Assembly (NCBI GenBank): GCA_034687125.1
Contig: JAQGBZ010000328.1
Location: 1 to 64,000 of the forward strand
Length of the DNA stretch: 64,000 nucleotides
From: Neelides folsomi
Lineage: Eukaryota > Arthropoda > Collembola > Neelipleona > Neelidae
Direction: 5' to 3'
The notes under the pieces were generated by a model that worked only from the letters and a program-made list of their open reading frames with translations, searched no databases and was not told the origin of the DNA. Shown here one piece after another: positions 13,901 to 25,000 of this stretch. Made by a program: the position numbers and the translations under genes. Every line of letters begins with the position of its first letter. The stretch's first letter is position 1.

Positions 13901-16900
13901 AATGTCGGCCGAAAGCACTCCACTTGAGGTACAAATCTCATACATTTCCAAATTCCACCCATTTCCTAACTCAGCCCAGAAAACACCCTTGAAACGTCTA
14001 CCGGAGAGACTTTGGAAAGTCTGAAGTAAGGTGGATTAATAAGATAATAGAATCCATTTGCAACGTAATTTGAGATTCTTGGAAAGCCCTTCTCCATTAA
14101 ATAGGAATTTTGAAGAAGTTTCAGCTCTCTTACAATGATCAAATAATATAAATTCAAATTCAATCTCCTCTCATTTCAAATCTCGAATTATAAGTTGAAC
14201 AATGGAACTTTCTCTCTGGCATTCCTTCACTAGAGACCCAGAAATTAGAAGTTTAGAAGGGGAATTTAGTTAGGGATCGAGATATAGCCATTACCTGATT
14301 AAAACTCGATTTAATCGAGTTATCACGAGAAATCTCATATATGTTATGTAATATGCTAACTAATGTATTTATGTTACCTTATGCAAGAACGTATTTAGTA
14401 ATGCTAAAATTGATATTTTATGCAAACAATATTTATGACACAATTGAATCATGAAGCTTCCATATTTTGCTATGTAATAATATACTAAATACAAATATAG
14501 TATTCACCAAGGTTGATTTTATTACAAAAACTGACAATGGAATTAACTTCGATAGGTTTAAATTATTTATTTGTTAAATTAAAGGATTAGTTATAAGGCA
14601 GATGAAAGCACACTTTCCTTTTATTTTCCTCTCGTCCCACCTTTATTTGAGAGGAAGAGTTGTAAGGTCAGTTTAATGAGTTTCCCTTTGCTCCAGGTTG
14701 TCAATTTCCTCAACGATCTCTACACGCTATTCGATTCAATCATCCAGGGCTACGACGTCTACAAAGTGGAAACGATCGGGGATGCCTACATGGTGGTGAG
14801 TAAACAACGTCTCTTCACCTCCACTATGGGAGATTTATTAATCGATCGGTGTGGAAATCAGGTTTCCGGACTTCCCATTCTCAACGGAGATAGACATGCC
14901 GGGGAAATCGCGTCTATGGCCCTCGACCTCCTCAAAGCAGTTCAGTCCTACAAGATCGCTCACCGCCCTAATGACATTCTCAAGCTCAGGATCGGAATAC
15001 ACACGGGAGCAGGTGAGTTTTGTATGTTGAAAGGGGGGCAGAAGTCAACCTCATTTTTTCAGCCGTTGCCGGAGTCGTTGGGTTAACGATGCCACGCTAT
15101 TGTCTTTTTGGGGACACCGTAAGTCTCTTTTCTTTTACACATCCATTATGTAGGGCAGTCGACATATCCAATAAAACCACATACGAAATTCGTATAGGAG
15201 ATATACCATACATGTATGAATACACATTCCGTATATTTATGCACATGTTCGTTCTAAATGTAGTATTAGAAGATTCAAAGGGAGAATATCTAGTGTAGTT
15301 CATTTTACATCATATGGATACATTTAGTCTCCGCAGAATCACATTAAAGTTTATGGTATTTAGTTTTATTTATAGTTAGTTCCTCCTAAGCCTCTTTTCC
15401 CTCTTTATGAGCCATGCACCCATATTTATTTGACACTCTTGAAGGGTTCTTTTCCTCTTCACCCACCATCGCCATCGCCACTATGGCTAGAAATACCCGA
15501 GTAGGGCATTAATAAGAGATAAGGTGATCTTACAACGCACGGCTGCTTCCTGATTCCCACTCCCCTCAAATTACTCCAATTTACCTTCCCTTATCGGATC
15601 TCTTAGACTACGCGGTCAAGCTCATTCATTTTTTACTTCTTCCTTTATACATAGCTTTAAGATTTCGCTATTTTGCTGAAAGAAATCCTTTCAACATTCA
15701 ATTCCTTCGTTAAGACGTAAAGTTGTTAAATGTACATTAGTTCTTTGGGTACATGAGATAAGATACATTAATAGATGTGTATGAACCAACATTAATGGTA
15801 TATGTATGTAGTCGTTGAGTCGTTAGATACTTTCGTGCTCTTAGGCTTAAACTTAAAATCTAATTAAAAAAGTAATCAAACGCTTTTTCCAATCAAATTA
15901 AGATGCCGTCTTATTTACAAAGCAAACTTGCCCTTAATTGGTTTCATGCATACTTATGTAATGAGTTTGTTGGATTTGTAAATCCAACTAAAATAAATTC
16001 ATAACCTCATGGCACCACTTTCTCCTTTCCAAAACTTTGTTTTAACTTGTTTTAGCCGAAAGTGAAAATGTTAACTGAATTAATTACACAGGTGAATACA
16101 GCTTCGCGAATGGAGTCCCACGGCGAAGCGCTAAAAATCCACATAAGCGATGAGTGCAAAATGTGCTTGGAGAAAATCGGCGGCTATGTCATTAAAGAAA
16201 GGTTCATTTTGACATGTGGAAATGGAAAGTTGGTCATATGGTCTGTTGTTTTATCCGCAGAGGCTACGTGCACATGAAAGGTAAAGGGAATGTTTTGACA
16301 CATTGGCTCGTGGGAGCGACGGAAGGAGCCATCAGCCCAAACAGACTCGGCCTTGACGATCTCAAACCTCTCTTCAGCCGTCCACAAGGTATACTTTTGT
16401 ACTATTTCAGAATTTATTTTAATTAGAACTTGAATGAAAATGCTATATGGTGTAATTCACAGGATTAGGGGGATTCAATGAGCAGTCGAGCTTCAGACGG
16501 CGGACGAGCCCTAAAATTGCCGGGAGCCTGAATGTCTCTCGCCAGGGTTCATTCTGTGCTGGGTCGAATGGGGGCAGCGGACCAGTGGCGAATATTGGAC
16601 TGGCTGCGAATCAGCTTTTGAACAATGCTGCTAAGACTCATTACCTCCGCCGTCCTTCTTTTGACCCGGCGCTGCTGATCGTATCCCTCAAAAATGCTCA
16701 GGGGATTCCGAGCTCCGTGAGCAATATTAACATTGGGTGTCGGGGAAGCAATCGGAACTCACCGCTCGGAAGCCCAAAGTTCCGACGAGAGTCCTTTGCT
16801 TCCCAGCAACGGGGCAGTGTGGGGTATGTTGGGCCGGAGTGTATCGTGTCTGTGGAACCTCCTTCGAACAACGAAAGCCCCGTGAGAACCCCAGGAAATT

Positions 16901-17625
16901 CCCCAGTCAAATACCTTGCCCGACTCAATAATGCGAATCGGAATTCGCTAACTCTTCAACAGGAAGCGGAGGAAGACGAGTGGGAAACTCGGAACCGCAC
17001 TCCAATCCACGTTGGGAGAGATAAAAAGACGCTCATTCGGGAGTCCAAATCCCTCGACCTCCTTCCACTTGAAATTCAAATGGGGACAAATCCAGTAATG
17101 AGTCCCGCTCTCAAAATCCGTCGCATGTCAAAGTCTCTCGATATTGGCGACAGCAGCCGCGAGGTAGTCCCGGCCGATTATGACAATTATATGAAGATTT
17201 ACTGCTACGGAAATCGTGTTCCGGAAGAGGGAGAAGGGACTGAAGGGAGCGAGGAACGAACAGACCATGGAGGTGAGTCCTCCTTCCTGCTCCAACAAAT
17301 CGAAGAGCGGGAGGGGCGGACGGCGGAAGGCATTCATTTCCTCGAGGATTACGAGGATGAGGAAGATGATGAGGCCGGGCTAACGAAGACACCGAGGGCA
17401 AGATGGAGAAAACTGTCAGATCAGATAGAAGCCGAGAAAAAGTCAAACTCACTCAAAAAGTGGTTTCAGAATATACTTAATGGGGGGAATGGAATTCATA
17501 GCAAGAGCACTAGCGTGGCCAGTGTGAATCCTTCTCAGGGCAGTCCAAAGGTCAAAGGGGAGACTTCAGAGAGAAAGCGGGCTTTCCAGCACAACCGGCC
17601 GGGGAACAACGAGAGCGCCGTGTAA
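1948..17625 (+). CDS. Gyc32E-like: Receptor-type (membrane) guanylate cyclase, Gyc32E-like, 21 exons
   Basis: Single-pass receptor that makes cGMP from GTP. Exons: 1948-2086, 2615-2790, 2904-2957, 3047-3127, 3884-4169, 4458-4604, 6326-6685, 8291-8475, 8809-9093, 9268-9513, 10564-10635, 10885-11212, 12638-12836, 13539-13679, 13805-13928, 14697-14795, 14862-15012, 15063-15118, 16092-16201, 16261-16388, 16463-17625. They sum to 4530 nt, or 1509 aa, with every junction in frame. Residues 1-46 hold a hydrophobic signal peptide preceded by a basic stretch. An ANF-receptor ligand-binding domain follows (about 50-490, with GYLTAVKG and TFARTEAP motifs). The membrane segment is at about 516-537, followed by Arg-Lys-Trp. 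A pseudokinase domain spans about 570-840: Lys598 and DFG 710-712 are present, but the catalytic Asp is Asn692 in HGNLKSSN, as is normal for this family. Next come a dimerisation helix (about 855-900) and the cyclase domain (about 900-1100). Metal Asp926 and Asp970, guanine-specifying Glu966 and Cys1038, and Asn1045/Arg1049 are all present, so it should be active. The last exon adds a Ser-rich tail of about 385 aa ending ESAV. The start was chosen because it precedes the signal peptide in frame; earlier non-coding exons cannot be seen. Confidence 0.95.
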
Positions 17626-17795
17626 TGTTTTATATATTATGAAAAATACATATATCCACTTCTACTGCATTAAAGCGCATTCATACATTCATACCTGGTA
17701 CAAACTGAATATTTTATTTTTTATTTTGCCATTTACAGTACTTACATAATACTTTTTTCACTATGAATATCATTAAATTTTTATTCTCATAATTA

Positions 17796-17801
17796 AATAA
17801 A
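17796..17801 (+). terminator. Poly(A) signal candidate, guanylate cyclase
   Basis: AATAAA lies 171 bp after the stop codon of the guanylate cyclase gene and is the first exact match downstream. A further ATAAA-containing site lies near 17885. AT-rich sequence makes chance matches common. Confidence 0.4.
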
Positions 17802-18329
17802 CTACTGTGTTAGGTGACGATGAGTGAGACCGATGAAAAAATGTATGCTACATATTATATAAATACCTGCTACTTATAATCGAGAATAAATTAAGCCATA
17901 TTGTTAAATATTAGAATATAAATTAAGTTAATATAATATGTGTGGTATGAATGTATTTAAATCCAAAATGAATTTATGGATGACCTATAAAATATAATTA
18001 ATAGACATTTAATGTATATTAAATAGTGGTAATTGCTTGTTTCTAAACTGTAGTTTGAAAGAATTTTAATAGGTACAAGTAAAATATATTTAATTGTTGT
18101 ATATTTAAGGATAAATATTAATTAATAAGTAAAGAGATATATTATCTACTTTCAAAAATTTTAAAATCGTGAATAAATGTTTCAAGAAGCTATATTTAAG
18201 ATTTCTAAAAATGCTTTCTTCCATGCTTTACCAATCAAAGATTTAAAATATATCAACAAACATTTCAAGGCTGAAGAAGTGTTCCCTTATTTAATAGTAT
18301 GACAATATATGGTAATATTGGCGATAAAT
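17802..18329. other. AT-rich convergent intergenic spacer
   Basis: About 0.5 kb of very AT-rich sequence separates the 3' ends of the guanylate cyclase gene (+) and the CSN1 gene (-). I see no gene, RNA or repeat in it. Confidence 0.6.
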
Positions 18330-18335
18330 TTTATT
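18330..18335 (-). terminator. Poly(A) signal candidate, CSN1
   Basis: TTTATT on the + strand reads AATAAA on the minus strand, 170 bp downstream of the CSN1 stop codon at 18505-18507. Confidence 0.35.
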
Positions 18336-18504
18336 TACCCTTTACAATTAAATATGCCTCTTTCTCTAACTTTCAATTTTGTAATCAAGATTTTGATAAA
18401 TACATTCATAAAACTTGTAAACTTATAATCATATTGAAAAAATGTATTAGTAAATAAAATATCAAATAATTCAATGATTAAGGATTAAGTAAACTTGCGA
18501 GATG

Positions 18505-20673
18505 TCAGTCACGATGGGATCTTGAATTACTATTTCCAGGCGTTTCATTCTGGTGTTCTTTTGAAGGATTCTAGGAAAGGAAACGAAAAGTGAGGATTAC
18601 AAAATTCATGTATGAGAAAAGGATTACCTTGACTTGGATTTGAGCTCTCACAATGGCAGAGCGAAGGATCATTAATTTTGATCTTCTTTCATATTCGATT
18701 CCCATAGTTAGGGACTTTTCGAATGTGACGCTCCGCTGGTCGATTTTCTTCGCATAAAGGATCTTATTATGAGAATCAATTCTAGCTTGAATCTGACCAT
18801 CAAGAATCAATGTCATGAGTTCGTTCTCCAAAGCAGGAACCGTCGTATTGAAGTTTTGTGCCATTTTATTCAGATCGGCTGATGCGTATGGGCTAAAGTA
18901 TTGTATAAGCCCCCTGTTCCGAATTTGAGCGTATAAAGTCCTCACATGTGGAGCCAAATAGATATCAAGGAGCAAATTGTCCTAATAAAAGTGATTTTAT
19001 TTTTAAATTATTTAACATTTAAAGAGATTACAATGGAATATTATTCATTTGAGTCAAATTTTATTATGTTGTAATAATAAAATAGTTTACCTTCATATCT
19101 TCAAGAAGTCTGAGACAAGTCGCGTATTTTGATTCATAAAATTTAAATATGACGTCACGAACCATTACATCAAGCTCAAGGAAAAGTTTAAATGAACTAT
19201 AAAAATTGTTTATAAAATTAATTAAATTTCATTTAAGAATTTATAGTCAAGTGTAAAGTTTAATATTAAGTATGAAATAGTGACCTGCTTGAAATGACAT
19301 TCTTTTGTAATTCACTCCTGTCGAAAGTTGCCAGAGCACAAAGACCCCCATAAACAGCCACGTTGTTTGCCGATATCATGTCAGTGAAATCACAATGATC
19401 AAAATTCGCTTGAAGAAAGAACTTTGCAGCTGTTTTGTATTTCTTTCCAGCTAAATCCGCCAAACCTGCTGCACACCGAAGCTTTGTTACGATCGCCGCA
19501 TTGTTGTCCTTGCCGGCGGTTGTACTCTTTTTAATCAATTTCAATTGTTCACAAATAAATCAAAGTATAATACATGTATTTACGTTTAATGTCACTTGAA
19601 TTACTAAAACATTCTTTACCTTTCCATTTTCCATTACATCAGGAGTATTTTCAGCCTTCGACACAAAATTGAGTACATGAGTCCAATTTTGAAGATAAAC
19701 CGAGACCTAAACTAATTGAATTTAATGTTAGCTTTAATTCACAAATATTATGCAATTAGTAAATGTGATAAAATAACTTGCCTTGATGACGTTAAGACAC
19801 ATATTTACAACATGTTTTGCTGAAGTGCAGTAGTCTCTGGCTCTGGAATAACATTTGAGGGCATTGGTCAAATCACCAGTTTCAAGATAATGATCAGCTA
19901 AATCGTCGTGTCCACGTCTGATGCTTTCTTTGATGGAGTTGGATTTATAATTTTTTAAATCCGCATCAAGCTTCTCTAATTTGCTAGCTGATTTTTTAGA
20001 TTTTTGTTCAATCCATTGAAGATCCATTTGAGGCATTTCAGATGTACCAGGACCTAATTACATTTACAAATAATGAAGTTTTTGAATTTAAATTCGCTTT
20101 AACATTAAGTTTTACTTTCATTTTGTTATTTATAAACAATAAACTAATAATTTACCACTTCCTCCTGTAACGTCTGGTAAAGGGAAATTCCTGTATAATA
20201 AAAAAGATTAATTAATATAATTTTCATTATTCATTTTCACTATTTCAATTCACAAAGAGTAGCATAATTTTATTTAAAATGCAAAAACTCACGAAATCGC
20301 CTCTCGAAGCTTCTTATGAAGCTGTTGATACATTGGAACATTGTATGTATTTTGAATGTGATTAATTGCCATTTTCAATGCTTCAATCCTAAGAGGTGGG
20401 CAATGATCGGCAATATGAACCAGCCGAAGAAGCTTTGCCATCCCGGTGTAATTATTTATGTAAGATTCCAAATCCTGCAAAATTATTCAAATTACAACTT
20501 CCGGTATTGTAAATTAACACAAACATTAAGTTTTAAATCGTCAGTAAAAACCATCAATTACATACCATTGTAGGGTTTTCAACATTGAAGGCTTCCTCTT
20601 CAATATTGTCATTTTCTTCAGGTGGCAAGTCAACTTGCATCGGCTCAACCGAGTTATAATCCGAGCCTGGCAT
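18505..20673 (-). CDS. CSN1: COP9 signalosome complex subunit 1 (CSN1/GPS1), 9 exons
   Basis: Subunit of the COP9 signalosome, which removes NEDD8 from cullin-RING ligases; CSN1 is a structural PCI-type subunit. Exons in transcript order: 20566-20673, 20293-20474, 20156-20190, 19782-20053, 19620-19706, 19285-19526, 19091-19196, 18628-18981, 18505-18570. They total 1452 nt, giving 483 aa, close to the human length of about 490. The protein starts [15 protein letters not shown]. Nearly invariant family blocks are visible: [74 protein letters not shown] and [20 protein letters not shown]. The TPR-like helical repeats lie about 110-300 and the PCI domain about 300-435. The tail is Ser/Asn-rich. 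Intron 4 has a GC donor (AAG|GCAAGT); without it the conserved junction [10 protein letters not shown] cannot be formed. The exon 6 acceptor has a poor pyrimidine tract but is the one that restores frame. Confidence 0.95.
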
Positions 20674-21069
20674 CTTGTCCTTTGGGTCAATGGATCAACT
20701 AACTTTAGAGATATTTAGTAAACCGCTCTCCTTCTTTCTAATTTTTAAAAGCTATTTCTTCTAAATAATCGGAATAACTCTTTCAATCTCGAACCTTATG
20801 ATTATCCCAAATCCAAATTAAACAATCACTCAATACTCAAAATTCACCAATTCAGAATCCAGTGAATCCTGAAAGAATCCTTCAATTCCGAATTGCCGAA
20901 TTACAATAATTACAAGACAAGAAAATCAACAAATCAAGAAATCATATATACAGATTTGAAACCTCCGGTTTTATAATTTCGCGAGCTATAAATTCTTGCA
21001 AGTTATAGTTGAACTTGGGGTGATTAAAACTTTGTCGTTCATGCTATGCTTTTGTAAATGCTTTAATGC

Positions 21070-21186
21070 ATTGCATTGACTATGTATTCGGAAGCTTCAT
21101 TGTATTGCATTGGCTATGTATTCGTATACGAACATTATAAATATGGTGAATTCACATACGAGCATTATAAACATGGTAAATTCACG
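21070..21186. repeat. Two adjacent short direct duplications
   Basis: A 21-bp unit (attgcattgRctatgtattcg) occurs at 21070-21090 and 21104-21124 with one mismatch. Immediately after, a 30-bp unit is repeated in tandem at 21127-21156 and 21157-21186 with four mismatches. The 30-bp period keeps a reading frame and would encode YEHYK(Y/H)G(E/K)FT twice in a short open frame. I see no other sign that this is translated. Confidence 0.8.
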
Positions 21187-21486
21187 TTCCCATTCAATAG
21201 CAAAAGAAAAAAAGGAAAGAATGAATGGAAGCAAGGTAGTATACTACGTTTATTGGTACAAGTGGAGATCTCTGGCGGTGAGTGTAAGCTCTAAGGCCGC
21301 TCATGAACATGAATCCAAGCAAGCCCTTGTGACCATCATCATCCTGTTCCCATTTCCATTCTTTCTCCTTCGACGTGCAAGACCTTCCTCTGATTAACTA
21401 TGAATTAGTGAGACAAAATAAAGGAACCAGAGTGAACGTGGTTCTTGTACCCAACCAATCCCTTCAAACTCACCCTTGACCTAACG

Positions 21487-21507
21487 GACAAGACCAATTG
21501 TCTTGTC
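21487..21507. repeat. Short perfect dyad
   Basis: GACAAGAC and GTCTTGTC form 8-bp inverted arms around a 5-nt spacer (caatt). It sits in the CSN1/USP36 divergent region and could be a dimeric factor site, but such dyads also arise by chance. Confidence 0.4.
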
Positions 21508-22074
21508 ACCCTCCAGGACAAATTTTAATTCCGGTGAAATTAATATCAAATCCCGGCTCAGGAATTGTCCGAGTGATCCCGGCGGCTTGGCCGCGCGTTC
21601 CAACATGTTCTAATTTCTAAAGGTAATTTTGAACTTCAATATTTATAAGAAATAAATTACAGTTTGGCTCATGACTCATGGGCAAAATATATTTTTAAGT
21701 TAATGGGCAGGAGTGGTGAGTTAAATTTCCTAATTAGGTTTGTAATAATTACGTTGGCCTTTTTTAATTTTAAGATTTAACGAGGTTCGACAACATTGCT
21801 GCTGCATTGAGGGAATTGGAAGAAAACGCGCCTATTAGTAGACTTTTATACCAATTATAAATTATTGCCAGTTTGAGTTACAACTTTAATAATTTAAATT
21901 ACGAGTTCTATTAGTTTACGAGTGCCAGTTCGTGTTCATTGCTCAAGTGTTGAAACAAAGGTCTCAAAAATAAACCCATTATAAAATTAGCAGAAGGCGT
22001 ATTGGAGGATTTAACTGGACAGACGAGTTTCTTAAATAAAGTTTTAGTTAACAAGACACGATGAATTGTGTGAG

Positions 22075-25000
22075 ATGCAATCTGTTGCTGGAGTGGATTT
22101 AGTCAGCGGAGCCCTTCAGTCTTCGTTGGCTCGGGCACAAAAAAATTTCTCTAATTTAAATCCCAATAAAAAACGGCTAAAACAATTGAGACATAAGCAG
22201 AAAAAACTTAATAGACAATTTGGAAATAAGAAGCTTTTGAAATTTAATCTTCCAGTGGAAGAAGCAAGAGGCTCTCAGCAATCCAGCAGTGGTTCATGGG
22301 ATTTCTCCAACAATTTTCAAACGGATGAAATTGAATTCGTATCGAAGGGAAACGAGATCGCTGGATTCAATCAAGAACTCCGAAATAAATATTATTGTTT
22401 GAAAAGTAATTCAGAATTCAGTTCAGTTGATCGCCAAACAATATTTAATTATTACAAAACCAACGCTTCTAATTTGAAGGGGAAGATAAAGAAAAATTCA
22501 CCAGTGAGTCCAAGGGTCCCTAAGGTGAAATCGCCATGCAAGGTGGTCGGAGATAATACGAAATTCAGCCCACAGGTCGTCGTCCTCCCCTTTAATGACA
22601 ATTTGGATGAGGGCGAACGACCGCTGTCAAAACAACAACGCAGGAAGAGAAGAAAGGCCGAGAAAGCGCGACTCGCTCAACTCGCTCTCCTTCAGCTTCA
22701 ACCAAAGGAATTGAAACCTGAGCCAAACACTCCGCTCAAGAAAAAGAACAAAAGAATTATGAAAGAAATTTTGGAGAATAATTCAAGTCCGACGAAATCA
22801 GGTCAACCTTCACTTCCGACTCCGAAGATCGTCCTCTACGCGAAAGAGAAGATCGTTCCGGGATGGAAGCAAAAGGGACCTGTGGGATGCGGGCTGTTCA
22901 ATATGGGCAATACTTGCTACCTCAATGCCACACTTCAAGCCTTGTTTCATACCCCCTCATTTGTCAATTGGCTTGTATCTGACGAGGAACATCGACAAAA
23001 ATGCCACGGCAGTAAGTTTATATATTTATTTTTAAATATTAATAATGCATTTAACTATTAACTGTGAATTTAATTTAATTATAAAATGAATTTAAATTAT
23101 TTATTTGACAATTTTCAGATTTTAACAGTTTCGACACGTGCACAATTTGTGCAATGTACGCGATATTAAAAGAGACGCACAAAACTCAGGGAATGGCATT
23201 GAGACCTCATCAGATATTTTCAAAGCTTAAATGTAAATTTTTATTTGTTGAACAAGTATTAACAATACTTATCATTTATCTAAATAATGTTGCCAATTGA
23301 TATCAATATCATTTGTAGGGTAAAGATAAATAATGGAGGGTAATTTTGTTTTTATTTACAGACATTTGTAAACATTTTAATCACGGACGACAAGAAGATG
23401 CTCACGAATTTTTGCGATATTTATTAGAATCAATGGAAAGATCATATCTAAATGCAATAAATGCTAATAGACTCGATAATCGATCTAAAGAAACAACACC
23501 TCTTGGGCAAATCTTTGGCGGATACATGAGAACTGAAGGTATGGCTAAATTGTTTTTAATGCAAAATGAAGGTAAACTAACATGCTTAAAATCATTTAAT
23601 GCATTAATTAAAATTTTATTTTGATCTTTTAGTTACATGTTTGAACTGTTCTTTCGTTTCAACAACCTTTCAACCTCTAGCTGAACTTCAATTGGAAATC
23701 AAGGCTTTTTATACTGTTGATGAATGTATTCAACATCATTTCAGAAAAGAAAGGTGATATAAGCTTTAATCAGCTTTATAATTTAAAGATTAAAACTTAA
23801 TGTTAGTTTAAAACTTTAAACATGCATTTTATTTATTATATGAATTAAAAATTGAAATGACCATTCATTCATTCCAGACTTGAAAATAATGATTACAAGT
23901 GTGAAAAATGTTTGCGTACCGGCGAAGCGACGAAGCAATTTTCTCTCGAAAGTCCACCCGTTGTTCTTTGCCTTCAGCTCAAACGGTTTACATTACATGG
24001 GACCAAATTAGGAAGATCAATTCAATGCAACAAGACACTTAATTTGACCCGCTTTCTTCACAAGACCCAACTTCAAAAAGCTCATTCAGTAAATCAAATC
24101 TCAGTTTATCAAAAAATCCATAAATTATTGTTATCAAAAATTCTAAACTCTTAACATAAGATTTTTTTTAAATTGTAAGAAACTAAACTTTTATTTTAAT
24201 TAAAATTTTTGCCTCGTTTTAAAGTCTAAAAATTATAAATGTTTATGAAATGAAAATTTGTTTTTTTCAGGATGCTACTTACCATTTGGTTGCGCTTATA
24301 AATCACATCGGTTCTTCTCCAAATTGCGGTCATTATACAGCAACCGCAGAAGCTTCCAATGGGATATTTTACCATTACGATGACTCATTTGTGCGGAACA
24401 TTTCTTCTCACCAGGCTTTATCCAGCGACGCTTACGTGATAATTTACGAGATGGATAAAGAAAAGAAGGGGATGAATGGGAATGGAACAACCAGTAATTA
24501 TCTGAATACTCAGAATCAAAATAATCGTCTTGTGTTCCCTCCCCAGAAGTTGGGAAATTCAATCTTATCACCCAAATCCGCCTTTGCAAAGTCTAACAAT
24601 GAGAATGAATATAACTCGTTCAAGTCAAATAATATGGATAAGAAATTCACCCCACCTCTATTTAAGAGTTCTAATTCAGCGCTTAAAAATGGATTTAGTC
24701 GGCCACCTTCAACAATTACATCCAATTCCACATCTCCTTCAAACAGCAAAATCTCGAATGGACATTCACTATTCGGTTCTACTGAAAAGTAAAATTTTCT
24801 GTTTTATAATTTTAATAATTTAGAAATAATTATATTATTTCATTGAATGATAAATCGTATTATTGATATATCTATTTCGTTCATAAACTATTTTATAATT
24901 AGATTTTTTATTTCAGAATATTTCCTCGCACTTCCCTCCAAAATAACTCGAGCTTAATATCTCCGAATTCAAAATTGAAGTCAGATGAAGGATCTCCCAT

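Larger units (their letters stand above)
20674..22074. other. Head-to-head intergenic region between CSN1 and USP36
   Basis: About 1.4 kb lies between the divergent start codons of CSN1 (-) and the ubiquitin protease (+). It must carry both promoters and 5' leaders, and could be a shared regulatory region. It contains the short repeats listed separately, a small GC-rich patch near 21580-21600 and no open frame I recognise. I could not place a TATA box or initiator with any confidence. Confidence 0.5.
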
